Part shown: positions 17,666-26,245 of the stretch, piece after piece
Numbering within the stretch: position 1 is the first letter of the stretch
How the letters are laid out: each line of letters opens with the position of its first letter
Assembly: GCA_050184225.1 (NCBI GenBank)
Contig: JBFXAN010000002.1
Coordinates: 39,342-103,341 of the forward strand
Direction: 5' to 3'
DNA length: 64,000 bases
DNA from: JBFXAN01 sp050184225
GTDB taxonomy: Bacteria > Chloroflexota > Dehalococcoidia > CAUJGQ01
Notes under the pieces: generated by a model
Seen by the model: only the letters and a program-made list of their open reading frames with translations
The model's database searches: none
Told to the model about the DNA's origin: nothing
Translations under genes and position numbers: made by a program

Positions 17666-18586
17666 TCAGCGCCCGGTCAGGACGGATTGTGCCTGCTGCA
17701 CTGGATAGAGGGCGCTCAACGACCGCGCGATCGGCGCAAGCGGTTGCCATGGGTCGCCGTTCGCCCTGAACTGCACCGCGAAGCTGACCTCGACGGTGAT
17801 CTGATACGCACCGCCAGCGCCAAGCGACGAGCGCTCATACGTATGACGCAGGTCGCTCTCCTGCGGATAGGATTTGCCAAGAGACGTCGTTTCAACGCTG
17901 GTACCATCGCCGAAGCTCCAGCGGTAGCTCGACGGTGTCACCTCGACCTCGACCGTGATCGGTCCGAGCGTGGCGGCCCGGCGGATCGGTGCGCCATCGT
18001 AGCCCTCGACCCAGAACCAGCTGGCGAGCGCGACGAGACCGGTGTCTGGGTTGAATCGGATGCGCATCTCGGGCAACTGAATCTGGTCGAGCAAGCTCAT
18101 CGCCACACTTACAGGGTCGACCGTTTCGCCGGGATCAGTGACGACCTGTACGCCTGTGGCGCTCGCCTCGGCAGGAACCCAAACAATACCCTGGAGGGCG
18201 CCGTTGCAGTAAACGCCATAGGGCACCTGGCCGGGGTGTTGTGGCGCCTGCGTGCCGAACCACCCAGTCGACGAAGCGTTGCCGATGTTCACCGGCTGCG
18301 AGGTGCAATTTGTGCTCGTGGGATCGGTATGTGCGTCGGTGACAGGCCCGTTTGAATGCCCCGGCTCGCTGTCCTCCGTACGAATCTGGATGACGACACC
18401 AGTAGGCCCCGACTGGACACCGACAACGACCGTTCTAGGCATGTTGATTCCGGGTGTGAAAGGTGTTCCAGGAGGTGGATTCTGTGCGTCGGCCACGCTA
18501 CTTCCAATCAGTGCACAAGCAACTCCGTAGGCGATGCTGAGAAAGGTGCCCAGGACTATCGCGGCGCCACGCTGTCTATACATCAT
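17666..18586 (-). CDS. secreted PKD-like protein of the Tad locus
   Basis: A 306-residue protein starting MMYRQRGAAIVLG with a hydrophobic signal segment ending near GSSVADAQ. The exported part contains ITVEVEVTPSSYRWSFGDGT followed by LRHTYE. That is the PKD-domain signature (W-x-FGDG-x...HxY), found in extracellular proteins of Gram-positive-type pilus loci. The start overlaps the stop of the lipoprotein gene (ATGA) and so is preferred to ATG 18622. It may be a minor pilus or surface component; no enzyme motif is seen. Confidence 0.72.
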   Translation of the reverse strand: MMYRQRGAAIVLGTFLSIAYGVACALIGSSVADAQNPPPGTPFTPGINMPRTVVVGVQSGPTGVVIQIRTEDSEPGHSNGPVTDAHTDPTSTNCTSQPVNIGNASSTGWFGTQAPQHPGQVPYGVYCNGALQGIVWVPAEASATGVQVVTDPGETVDPVSVAMSLLDQIQLPEMRIRFNPDTGLVALASWFWVEGYDGAPIRRAATLGPITVEVEVTPSSYRWSFGDGTSVETTSLGKSYPQESDLRHTYERSSLGAGGAYQITVEVSFAVQFRANGDPWQPLAPIARSLSALYPVQQAQSVLTGR

Positions 18587-19137
18587 CGCGCAACCAATCT
18601 TGAGCTTCCGACAACCTTCCATACGCCATCGATCTTCTGGAGTTGATATGTGTCCCGAACGACCTCGCCTGAACCAGATGCCTGACTGGGCTGTTTCGTT
18701 ACTGCATCGACATAGAAACTGTTGTTTACCAACTCGTCATATATCGTCGCGCTATCTGTGTCGATTTCGACTAGCACTGGATTGTTGATGACGTTCGTCC
18801 TCGCGGCTACACCTCGTCGCCGTAGTTCGTTGATCTCTTCCTGGATTCGCTGAAGCCTGTCACCTGCTGCGACGTCCTGTACACGAGTTGGATCAAGGTC
18901 GAGCAGGGCTTGGCCATAGGCTTCCCAGTACCGGTGATAGGCCGCCAGCACCTCCTCTTGAGGAGCCGGCGTGGCGGTCGGCACGATGGCCCGTGCAGTC
19001 GGAATGGCCATAGATGGCAACGCTGTTGCCGCGCCCAGTGCCTCCTGGGGCTTGCTCGATCCCGCTCGCGAGCAAGCAGTCAACAAGTTCCCAAGGATGA
19101 GCATGCTCGCCAACAGGAGCGCCCATGTTCTTGGCAA
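18583..19137 (-). CDS. lipoprotein of the Tad locus
   Basis: A 184-residue protein with a signal peptide ending in the lipobox LLTAC (Cys 22), so it is expected to be lipid-anchored outside. After a Pro/Thr linker it has a compact NTF2/Tim44-like domain: LAAYHRYWEAYGQALLDLD, then VRDTYQLQKIDGVWKVVG at the end. Similar small lipoproteins with a terminal W-K-V-V motif are frequent in Chloroflexota and Actinobacteria. It is translationally coupled to the downstream PKD-like gene. Role in pilus assembly is likely by position only. Confidence 0.75.
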   Translation of the reverse strand: MPRTWALLLASMLILGNLLTACSRAGSSKPQEALGAATALPSMAIPTARAIVPTATPAPQEEVLAAYHRYWEAYGQALLDLDPTRVQDVAAGDRLQRIQEEINELRRRGVAARTNVINNPVLVEIDTDSATIYDELVNNSFYVDAVTKQPSQASGSGEVVRDTYQLQKIDGVWKVVGSSRLVAR

Positions 19138-19176
19138 TGCGCTGCCCTCCGCTCTGTTCTCATACGCTCGCCTGGC

Positions 19177-19614
19177 TTAGCGATCTGGCGAATCGATCCC
19201 ATGCCTTGTCTCAGTTCGGGCGCTTGCACTGATTTCCACCCCGTCGATGCCGATCACCCGCAGAAAGCTCGTGCTGGCTTGGCGCGATGCTTGCACCTCC
19301 ACGCCGGTTTCGCTGGCGGCAACGGTGTAGGCTAGGTCCCCTGTGTCCGCGAGATACTGGGTGGCGACGTGCTCGGCGACAGCTGCGTCCAATGTGACAG
19401 TTCCGCTCTCCCGATACGCCCGCTCGTCGAGCTGCATGGCACCCGCCAGCGCCGCGGCATCCGCGACGTTCTGGAGGTCGCGCCGCTGCGCAAAGACGAT
19501 GCCGCCGTCGGCAGCCAGACCTACCACCGCAACCAGCCCGGTCAGCATCAGGGCGACCAGCACAATCACCTGTCCCGTCTCATCACGGCCGCGTGTCCTC
19601 AGCCACATGTTCAT
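19177..19614 (-). CDS. TadG-like pilus assembly protein
   Basis: A 145-residue protein with N-terminal basic residues and then DETGQVIVLVALMLTGLVAVVGLAADG, the TadE/TadG-type membrane anchor. AQRRDLQNVADAAALAGAM follows, the usual continuation in TadG/Flp assembly proteins. It lacks the large C-terminal vWA region of full TadG, so it is a short form. Its first codon overlaps the stop of the TadE-like gene upstream. Expected at the cell surface as a pseudopilin-like component of the Tad machine. Confidence 0.8.
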   Translation of the reverse strand: MNMWLRTRGRDETGQVIVLVALMLTGLVAVVGLAADGGIVFAQRRDLQNVADAAALAGAMQLDERAYRESGTVTLDAAVAEHVATQYLADTGDLAYTVAASETGVEVQASRQASTSFLRVIGIDGVEISASARTETRHGIDSPDR

Positions 19615-20111
19615 GGTTCGGTGGTTTCTCGACTGCGATAGCGTTCGATGCGCTCCTGATGCGTGCTGCTCACTGTGACCGCCGCTCGGTCCAGCAGCGG
19701 CAGATCAGCGAGCTCCACTCGATAGCTGGCTCGGGCCGTCGCCATGCCACCCCGTTCAAACCCACCACCGTCAAGCAACAGCTCGAATTGGTCGCGGGCG
19801 AGGCCGTAGCCCGCGGCCACCGCTCCCCCTCGTTCCTCTCCGGTCGCCAGACCCTCCGCCTCGGATGGCGCCGTGGCGAGGGTCCGACCGGCCTCGCGCC
19901 CTGCCGCCTGGACGGCGACCGTAGCGTGAGTAACGCGACCGACGAAGATCACCCCGAAGGCGAGGATGAGCAGCACGGGAATGACCAGCGCTGTCTCCAC
20001 CAGCGCCTGTCCGTCCTGCCGCCTGCTTTGGGCCAACAGTCGGTGCACGACTGCTTCGGCACTATGGACCACGACGGAAGCCCTCTCGCCGTACCTCGGC
20101 TGTCGCTTCAA
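19611..20111 (-). CDS. TadE-like pseudopilin 2
   Basis: A 166-residue protein with DGQALVETALVIPVLLILAF near residues 33-52. This is the prepilin-like segment of the TadE family, which carries the GxxxxE processing motif for the prepilin peptidase. The remainder is a short extracytoplasmic domain. The gene overlaps the preceding TadE-like gene by about 50 bases, which is unusual; a later start is possible, although the basic N-terminal stretch is typical of TadE proteins. Confidence 0.78.
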   Translation of the reverse strand: MKRQPRYGERASVVVHSAEAVVHRLLAQSRRQDGQALVETALVIPVLLILAFGVIFVGRVTHATVAVQAAGREAGRTLATAPSEAEGLATGEERGGAVAAGYGLARDQFELLLDGGGFERGGMATARASYRVELADLPLLDRAAVTVSSTHQERIERYRSRETTEP

Positions 20112-20499
20112 TGGGCATGTCTCGCCCGGTAAGCCACGGGATGATCAGGCGGTACTGACCTTCGGTCCGCACCATGACCGTCTCATCGCTGCCCTGCGCG
20201 GTCACGATGAATCCGTCTGCCCCGCCGCCCAGACCGGACCGCAGCACATCCTCGGCTCGTGTGCTCCCATCGGCCGGAGACCGACCTTCGGCAGCGGCGA
20301 ACCGCGCACCTTCCTGCGCGGCGGTGGTCACCACGTTCTGGGCATGGGCGATCAAGGCGAATTGCACGGCCGCGAACAGCACGAACAGCACGATCGGGGC
20401 CACCAGCGCGAACTCGACCATGCTCTGTCCCTGCTCTGGATCGCCAGCGCGTCGAATGCGAGTGGTGATACTATGTCGGAAGCTTGTCGACGATCCCAT
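20062..20499 (-). CDS. TadE-like pseudopilin 1
   Basis: A 145-residue protein with EQGQSMVEFALVAPIVLFVL, the TadE prepilin-like segment (G-x-S-M-V-E-F), followed by QNVVTTAAQEGARFAA, typical of TadE. The start at ATG 20499 overlaps the flp pilin gene by 29 bases. Initiation nearer the pilin stop at a weaker codon is possible because no clear ribosome-binding site is visible. It would be processed by the divergently encoded prepilin peptidase. Confidence 0.78.
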   Translation of the reverse strand: MGSSTSFRHSITTRIRRAGDPEQGQSMVEFALVAPIVLFVLFAAVQFALIAHAQNVVTTAAQEGARFAAAEGRSPADGSTRAEDVLRSGLGGGADGFIVTAQGSDETVMVRTEGQYRLIIPWLTGRDMPIEATAEVRREGFRRGP

Positions 20500-20659
20500 C
20501 GAACGCGCCCTTGACCGCATCGCCGAATCCCTGCAGCGCCGCCAGAGCGGCAATCGCGATCAGGGCCGTGACGATCGCGTATTCCACCAGCGACTGCCCC
20601 ACCTCGCTCGCTGCCAGCACGCTCACCCGCCTCCGCGCGCCGTCCAATCGTCTCTCCAT
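20471..20659 (-). CDS. flp: Flp-type pilin (major Tad pilin)
   Basis: A 62-residue precursor. The leader is basic (MERRLDGARRRVSVLAASEV) and is followed by GQSLVEYAIVTALIAIAALA, the Flp pilin motif with Glu and Tyr at positions 5 and 6 after the expected Gly cleavage site. The mature pilin is about 41 residues, as short as known Flp subunits, and polymerises into the adhesive fibre. GGAGGTGAGGCG before the ATG is a strong ribosome-binding site, as expected for the most abundant product of the operon. Confidence 0.88.
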   Translation of the reverse strand: MERRLDGARRRVSVLAASEVGQSLVEYAIVTALIAIAALAALQGFGDAVKGAFDGIVDKLPT

Positions 20660-20694
20660 CGCCTCACCTCCAAACCGTTGCTTGCTGTGGGTCC

Positions 20695-21636
20695 TTACCC
20701 ACCGAGGCCGAGCAGTTGCACGCCTGCCGGGTAGAGGAGCACTACGAGGAACACTGGAAAAATGAAGACAGCCACCGGAAAGAGCATGCGCACCGTGCTC
20801 TTGCCACCTTCCGCCAGCAGGTGGGTCCGCCACCGGTCGCGAACCGTCTCGGCGAGGGCGAGCATCGCCCCACTGAGTGGCAGCCCCTGCTCCTGGCTTG
20901 TCCGCCAGGTGTCGGCCAGCACACGGAGTTCGGCGAGCCCTTCCCGGTCTGCCAGCGCGCGCAGCCCCGCGGCATGGGAGATTGTGCCCAAGCCCGCCTC
21001 GCGGGCGACCTCCCGCAGCCCATCGCCGAGCGGGCCGCTCGTCTGGTGGCTTGCCTCTAGCAGCGCATGCTCCGGTGAGAGCCCCGCGCTCGCGGCGATG
21101 GCCAGCAGGTCCACCGCGGTCGGCAGCTCTAGCAACACCGCGACCCGGCGACGCTCCACCCGCGCGGCGAGGACCCAGTCCGGAGTGGCGAAGCCGGCCC
21201 CGAAGCCGACCAGCCAGGTCCAGACCGGCCAGGGTCCGAACGGGTGGACTCCGAGGAGATTCATGAGTGGAAACATCGCCAGGAACACGAGACCGCTGGC
21301 CAGCTTCTGGCCGTAGAATTGGCTGGCGGTCATTCCCGGCCAGCTGAGCGCGAGCCGTCGGTCCAGGTCGCGCGTCCGCACACCCAGCCGCCCAAGTAGC
21401 CGCCCGATCAGGCGGCCGGCGTCGTCGAGCAGTGGGCGCAACAGCGTTTCCAGAGCAGATGACTTGAAAACGGGCTGATCGCTCCGGCTTCGGTTCACCT
21501 GCTCCGTGCGGCCCTGGGCAGTCAGACGCGCGAGGCGCTGCCCAAGGTCCGGCCGCGGCCGCCCTACCGGCTGGCCGGTCACGATCAGCCACAGCCCCAG
21601 GCCCAGCGGTGCACCGAGCATGAGCCCTGCAATCAT
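20695..21636 (-). CDS. tadC: TadC-like inner membrane platform protein
   Basis: A 313-residue type II secretion F-domain protein. Helices lie at the N-terminus (MIAGLMLGAPLGLGLWLIV), around 140-165 and at the C-terminus (LFPVAVFIFPVFLVVLLYP). The cytoplasmic F domain contains LPTAVDLLAIAASAGLSPEHAL and TWRTSQEQGLPLSGAML, both typical of GspF/TadC. It forms the pilus assembly platform with TadB, whose gene overlaps it upstream by four bases. Confidence 0.85.
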   Translation of the reverse strand: MIAGLMLGAPLGLGLWLIVTGQPVGRPRPDLGQRLARLTAQGRTEQVNRSRSDQPVFKSSALETLLRPLLDDAGRLIGRLLGRLGVRTRDLDRRLALSWPGMTASQFYGQKLASGLVFLAMFPLMNLLGVHPFGPWPVWTWLVGFGAGFATPDWVLAARVERRRVAVLLELPTAVDLLAIAASAGLSPEHALLEASHQTSGPLGDGLREVAREAGLGTISHAAGLRALADREGLAELRVLADTWRTSQEQGLPLSGAMLALAETVRDRWRTHLLAEGGKSTVRMLFPVAVFIFPVFLVVLLYPAGVQLLGLGG

Positions 21637-22496
21637 ACGTGTCTCCTCCTCGGCATCGGCAGGCGGGCCGCGCGCAACATTGCCGCGTAGCCGCCGGCGA
21701 CGCTCAGCAGGCAGAGCGCCAGCAGCACCTGGCCGGTTGGGGTCGCAAACGGGTCGAGGTAGCCGGGGTTCAGGCCACGGATCGCGGCGATCAACGCCAG
21801 CGGCAGCACGGCAACGATGCGGGCGGAGAGGACGTTGCGCGCCTGCTGCGCGCGTACCTCCTGCTCGGCCCGCGCGGTCCCGCGCACCGCCCGGCTGAGG
21901 CTCTCCAGCACCGGCCCCAGGTTGCGACCGCCGAGACGGTGCGCCAGCAGCAGCGCCGCCGCAACGGTATCGAACACCGGCGTCGCCAGCCGTCGCCGGG
22001 CGTGCTGCAACGCTTCCTCAAACCCCACGAGGCGGAGGTCGCGGGTCAGCTCGCCGAAGGTCGGCCGCAGCGGCTCCGGTCCGAAGCGGGCCAGCCCGGC
22101 CAGTCCCTCTTCAGTGCTCATGCCGGCGCGCACCGATGCGCGGAGGGCGTCGACCGCATCAGCCAACGCGCCATCGAGCTCGGTTCGTCGCGCCTCGCTC
22201 CGGTGATGGAGATACCACGTCGGGAGGAGCGCCCCGACGAGAAACGCCGCCACGGCGACGGCCGGCCAGCCGGTGAACGCCAGCGCCGCGCTGGCGACAG
22301 CCGCGCCGACCACCGCCGAAATGAGGAGGAAGTCACGCGGCTGCAGGCCCGCAACGCCCGCACGATCCAGCAACGCTTCGACTGGAGCTATGAAGCCGGC
22401 GCCGGCGGACGCGGGTCGCTCCGCCTGCCGCCGTGTGGCAGACAGATAGACCAGCAGCACACCCAGGCCGAAGGCCAGCGACAGCACCAGCGCCAT
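21633..22496 (-). CDS. tadB: TadB-like inner membrane platform protein
   Basis: A 287-residue F-domain membrane protein with an N-terminal helix (LVLSLAFGLGVLLVYLS), a helix pair near 60-100, and a C-terminal helix pair. The F domain contains LADAVDALRASVRAGMSTEEGLA and LAHRLGGRNLGPVLESLSRAVR. Its stop overlaps the tadC start (ATGA), consistent with stoichiometric production of the two platform subunits. Confidence 0.85.
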   Translation of the reverse strand: MALVLSLAFGLGVLLVYLSATRRQAERPASAGAGFIAPVEALLDRAGVAGLQPRDFLLISAVVGAAVASAALAFTGWPAVAVAAFLVGALLPTWYLHHRSEARRTELDGALADAVDALRASVRAGMSTEEGLAGLARFGPEPLRPTFGELTRDLRLVGFEEALQHARRRLATPVFDTVAAALLLAHRLGGRNLGPVLESLSRAVRGTARAEQEVRAQQARNVLSARIVAVLPLALIAAIRGLNPGYLDPFATPTGQVLLALCLLSVAGGYAAMLRAARLPMPRRRHV

Positions 22497-22595
22497 ACGT
22501 TCCTCTCGATTCGATGCGTCCTGTAATCGAGCGTGGCAATGTCCACTCGAACGCGACTCGACCGGTCGACTCGAACTCCTCGATTTCTGATTCGC

Positions 22596-23957
22596 CTACT
22601 CGAATGGGCCGACGGCTTCCTCCGCTTCGTGTCGTGTCGGTACCGCGCGCGACCGCGGCGGCCGGTGCCCCGCTCGCCCCCGGTCGTCGCCGTTCCGGCT
22701 GGGAAACGCCATCGGCACCCCCCGCTCGGCAAGGCGCTCGCTGCTCCGCGGGCGGATGCCCGTCCAGCGCAGGCATCCCTCAGACCAGGCAAGGAGCTCG
22801 CTGCCCGCCAGCGCGTCCCCCTCGAGGCCAGTAACCTCATAGACGCTGCCCACGACCCGCCGACCGCTCGTCGCCTCGAGCCGTAGGTGAACGACGAGGT
22901 TCACGGCCTCGGCGATCATCTCGGTAATGGCAGCCGCCGGGAGCGCCTCCTCGGCCATGAGCGCATAGGTGCGGAGCTTCGAGAGCGCCTGGCGGGGTCC
23001 ATTGGCGTGGATCGTGCACATCGAGCCCTCATGGCCCGAGTTCATCGCCGTGAGCATGTCCAGCGCCTCCGGGCCACGGACTTCACCAACGATGATTCGA
23101 GTCGGGCGCATCCGGAGCGCATTCTTCACGAGCGCGCGGATCGGGATCGCGCCCGCCCCTTCGACGTTGGCGAGGTGGGACTGCAGCGCGACGCAGTCGG
23201 GGAGCATCGATTCGAGCTGAAGCTCGGCCGTCTCCTCGATCGTCACCACCCGCTCATGCGCGCCAGCGATGCAGCCGCCCAACGCATTGAGGCAGGTCGT
23301 CTTGCCGCTGCCGGTGCCGCCAGAGATGAGCACATTCAGGCCAACCTGGACGGCCGCCTCCAGGAAGGTCGCCGCCTCAGCCGGTACCGTCTCCAGGGCC
23401 ACGAGATCGGCCACAGTCCGGGCACGGAGGAGAAACTTGCGGATCGTGACGTGTGTCCAGCGGGCGGTGAGCGGCGGCGTCACTGCATTGAGCCGCGACC
23501 CGTCAGCGAGCCGGGCATCGACCATCGGGCTCGTCTCATCGAGCCGGCGCCCCACGCGGCCGATCGCCCGGCGCACGAGGCGCAGGAGGTACGCGTCGTC
23601 GGGAAGGACAATGTCCGTCAAGCGCTTCTGGCCGCTCGCGATGGCAAAGACGCGATGCGGACCGTTGACGATGATCTCTTCGACGGAGGGATCGTCGAGG
23701 AGGGGCTGGAGCGGTCCCAGCCCGACGATCTCGTCGAGCAGGCTCTGGACGAGGAGGTCCGGCTCGCGCAGCGGCGGCTCGCCGCGGGCCGCCGCTTCCC
23801 GATTGGCGCGTGCCACGCGCTCGGCGATGATCGTCCGCACCTGCTCGACCTCAGCCGGGCTCGGATCGGTGAGCGCATCGTCCGCAAGGGTACGGCGCAA
23901 CTGATCGAGCACATCGTCGCGCACCTGTCGCAGGTCCGCGCCGTTGTTCGGCGTCAT
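22596..23957 (-). CDS. cpaF: Tad pilus assembly ATPase (CpaF/TadA)
   Basis: A 453-residue secretion ATPase of the VirB11/CpaF class, a cytoplasmic hexamer that powers Flp pilus assembly. It contains LVQSLLDEIVGLGPLQPLL and EIIVNGPHRVF in the N-terminal domain, Walker A SGGTGSGKTTCLNALGG, the Asp box VTIEETAELQL, Walker B IIVGEVRGPEALDML and the His box NSGHEGSMCTIHAN. The start at 23957 overlaps the stop of the CpaE-like gene. The C-terminal extension past the family core (about 60 residues, Arg-rich) looks unstructured. Confidence 0.92.
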   Translation of the reverse strand: MTPNNGADLRQVRDDVLDQLRRTLADDALTDPSPAEVEQVRTIIAERVARANREAAARGEPPLREPDLLVQSLLDEIVGLGPLQPLLDDPSVEEIIVNGPHRVFAIASGQKRLTDIVLPDDAYLLRLVRRAIGRVGRRLDETSPMVDARLADGSRLNAVTPPLTARWTHVTIRKFLLRARTVADLVALETVPAEAATFLEAAVQVGLNVLISGGTGSGKTTCLNALGGCIAGAHERVVTIEETAELQLESMLPDCVALQSHLANVEGAGAIPIRALVKNALRMRPTRIIVGEVRGPEALDMLTAMNSGHEGSMCTIHANGPRQALSKLRTYALMAEEALPAAAITEMIAEAVNLVVHLRLEATSGRRVVGSVYEVTGLEGDALAGSELLAWSEGCLRWTGIRPRSSERLAERGVPMAFPSRNGDDRGRAGHRPPRSRAVPTRHEAEEAVGPFE

Positions 23958-25219
23958 GCCCGTACCCTCCATCGGAGCGGCGACCACGAGCGGCGCCGAT
24001 TCACCGCGCGCTCCTCGCCGGCGAGCCGCATGGCGAGCTGCCGCACCGCGGCCGCGGCGCCACGGCGCCCGGTTTGCGTCAGCGGCAGTTGCGCCGCCAG
24101 CGCGCGGCGCACGGCCCGGCGGTCGTCCGCGACGACGGCGTGCACCGGCAGCCCGAGCGCGCGTTCGACCTCGCCGGCGGTGTAGTGGGTGCGGCCGCTG
24201 CGACGGTTGAGAAGGAGACCCACGCGATCCGCGTCGACACCGAGCAGGTCGCGGAGCGCCTGCAGTGCCGAACGGGCGTGCCAGAGCCCTGGGAGGTCCG
24301 GCACGGCCACGATTACGATGCGTGTCGCCAGCCGCAGGGCCGTCTCCACCGCCGGCAGGGTCAAGCCGGGGATCAGCGCGCCGGTGTCCAGCACGATGTC
24401 GTGATACTGCCGACGCGCCGCGGCCAGTGCGGCAACGATGACCTCCGGCCCGATCTGCGACCGCAGGTCTGCCCGCTCAATGCCGCCCAGGATCGCAAAG
24501 CCGGGACCGTCCTGCACCTCCTCCGCAAGCCGCGGCTCCCAGTCATCGCCGGCCGCACGCTGCCCGTAGGCGAGCGTGAAAAGGCCGTGCCGTGGATCAA
24601 GGTCGAGATGGGTCCCGATGCTCCCCAAGCGCAGGTCGGCGTCGACGAGCAGCACCCGCCGGCCGCAGGCGGCGAGCGCATCCGCCAGCGCCACCGCCAT
24701 CGTTGTGACCCCCGGCGCGCCCTTGCCGCCGGTCAGCGCGATCACCTGCCCGACCAGGTCACCATCAGTGCCACCGATCGACGCCGCGCGCCCAGGAGCA
24801 GCGGCTTCGCGCGGCTGAGCGACCGGACCGCGTCCGACTGCCTCGACGATCGCGGTTCGCACGTCTGCCGGTGAGCTCTCGAGCGGGAGCAGATAGGCCA
24901 GGTCGCGGTAGCGGCTGAGGCTGTCCGGATCGGCCAGGAGCACGAGGGGAAGACCGGCCTCTCGGATTGTCAGGAGGATCGCCGGCGAGAGGCGGTGAAG
25001 GTCGGTCGACGCGAGCACGACATCGTGATCAGCGCGCTGGAGTTCGGCCAGCGCGCCGGCGTCCAGGCATCGGCCGGCGATGGTGAGCTCGGCGCTGCTC
25101 AGCCCGTCGATCAGCTGTCGCTCGTGCTCCGGATCACCGACCGCGAGGAGCAACTGCAGCGGCGGCGCAGTGCCATCGGCCGCTGGGTCCACAGTCACCG
25201 GGGGGTCATGCTCGATCAT
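23954..25219 (-). CDS. cpaE: CpaE/TadZ-like pilus localisation ATPase
   Basis: A 421-residue protein with an N-terminal receiver-like domain (LQLLLAVGDPEHERQLIDGL to LPLVLLADPDSL). A MinD/ParA-type ATPase domain follows, with the deviant Walker A TGGKGAPGVTTMAVALA, then VLLVDADLRLGSIGTHLDL and DIVLDTGALIP. TadZ proteins place the pilus machine at a cell pole. The start at 25219 overlaps closely with the cpaB stop; an in-frame start further upstream would run into cpaB. Confidence 0.85.
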   Translation of the reverse strand: MIEHDPPVTVDPAADGTAPPLQLLLAVGDPEHERQLIDGLSSAELTIAGRCLDAGALAELQRADHDVVLASTDLHRLSPAILLTIREAGLPLVLLADPDSLSRYRDLAYLLPLESSPADVRTAIVEAVGRGPVAQPREAAAPGRAASIGGTDGDLVGQVIALTGGKGAPGVTTMAVALADALAACGRRVLLVDADLRLGSIGTHLDLDPRHGLFTLAYGQRAAGDDWEPRLAEEVQDGPGFAILGGIERADLRSQIGPEVIVAALAAARRQYHDIVLDTGALIPGLTLPAVETALRLATRIVIVAVPDLPGLWHARSALQALRDLLGVDADRVGLLLNRRSGRTHYTAGEVERALGLPVHAVVADDRRAVRRALAAQLPLTQTGRRGAAAAVRQLAMRLAGEERAVNRRRSWSPLRWRVRA

Positions 25220-25220
25220 A

Positions 25221-25907
25221 TCAGGGCTCCTGCTGCGGGGCGAGAACAGCAAGAGTAATCGCCGTGTTGACGGCGGCGTGGGCGAGCCCTTCCGCCTCGG
25301 CGCGGGGAACGAGCAGTGTGACGTTGCTGACGGCCGCAGGCGCCGCGTCGTCGGCGGTGGTGGACCGCACCGCGACCGTGCTCGGCTTCAGCGACACGGC
25401 GAAGACCGAAGCCCGGTTGAGGAGTGTGCTCGTCTGGCTCGTGGGCTTGCCTTCGTCACGGGTGGCGAGCACCATCACTGCGTCGCCTGGCCGGAGATCT
25501 TGAAAGACGCTGTCCGTTCGGACGGGAAGGGTAATGGCGACATCGTCCAGGCCGAGCACCGGTCCAGACGCGAGGTCCGGCCGGACCAGCAGCGTGCCGG
25601 CGTGGACGGTGCCGCCGACCGTGCGGCCGACCAGACCGTCCAACTCGTCGGCCGAAATAGCGAGTGCCGCCTGCTGACCCTCGAGCTTGACCTGGGCCAC
25701 GTCGAGGTCGTCGGCCGTCAGGACTTGACCAGCGGGGAGGTCGCGGGCGGCGACAACGACCGCGTCCGTCTGCCGGGCGGAGCGCCAGAAGACGAGCCCA
25801 CCAACGACCGAGACTGCCACGAGCACGATCCCGACGAGCATCCGGGTATCGACCCGACCGAGCCCGGCGATCCGAGCTCTGCTTGCTCGCGCGCCGACTG
25901 TCGCCAC
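25221..25907 (-). CDS. cpaB: CpaB/RcpC-like SAF-domain pilus protein
   Basis: A 228-residue protein with one N-terminal helix (LVGIVLVAVSVVGGLVFW) and an SAF domain (VVVAARDLPAGQVLTADDLDV), followed by LRPGDAVMVLATRD. In RcpC/CpaB this extracytoplasmic protein helps the pilus cross the envelope. The usual partner, the RcpA/CpaC secretin, is missing from the operon, as expected in a cell without an outer membrane. First gene of the minus-strand Tad operon; GTG start. Confidence 0.82.
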   Translation of the reverse strand: MATVGARASRARIAGLGRVDTRMLVGIVLVAVSVVGGLVFWRSARQTDAVVVAARDLPAGQVLTADDLDVAQVKLEGQQAALAISADELDGLVGRTVGGTVHAGTLLVRPDLASGPVLGLDDVAITLPVRTDSVFQDLRPGDAVMVLATRDEGKPTSQTSTLLNRASVFAVSLKPSTVAVRSTTADDAAPAAVSNVTLLVPRAEAEGLAHAAVNTAITLAVLAPQQEP

Positions 25908-26092
25908 GCTGACTCACCCCGTGCGCTGATCGTTTCCGCGGCGGCGGGAGCCGACGGCATTGCCCGCGATCCTAGTGTTGGCTCCGAAAGGCTGTCAAAC
26001 GCTGTCCAATGCCGTAAGAGCAAGGATCCGGGCGGATCCGCGCGCAATCACAAGGAAAAGGGCAACTCTCCTTGCCACAATGATTACACGTT

Positions 26093-26115
26093 AACGCTTG
26101 ATCCGTATAAGCGTT
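26093..26115. promoter_or_regulatory. inverted repeat in divergent Tad promoter region
   Basis: AACGCTT and its exact complement are separated by 9 bases in an AT-richer patch between cpaB and the divergent prepilin peptidase gene. A dyad here would suit an operator controlling both transcripts. A second, shorter hairpin (CAAGGA/TCCTTG) lies just before it. The regulator is unknown; the LysM-BTAD protein is one candidate. Confidence 0.4.
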
Positions 26116-26245
26116 GTCGGCCGCTGACCCGTTGTGTGACATAGTTTCCAGTGATGCGTCGGGCACGCAGCGCATGTGATTGGCGAACGAGTCTCTGCGT
26201 TGCCGTCGCTGAAAACCTGAGCCGGTTAGATTCGCCCCGCTCGTC

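Noticed and set aside
22887..24185. Plus-strand open frame of 432 codons opposite cpaF
   Set aside because: Shadow of the CpaF ATPase gene, which has all its motifs.
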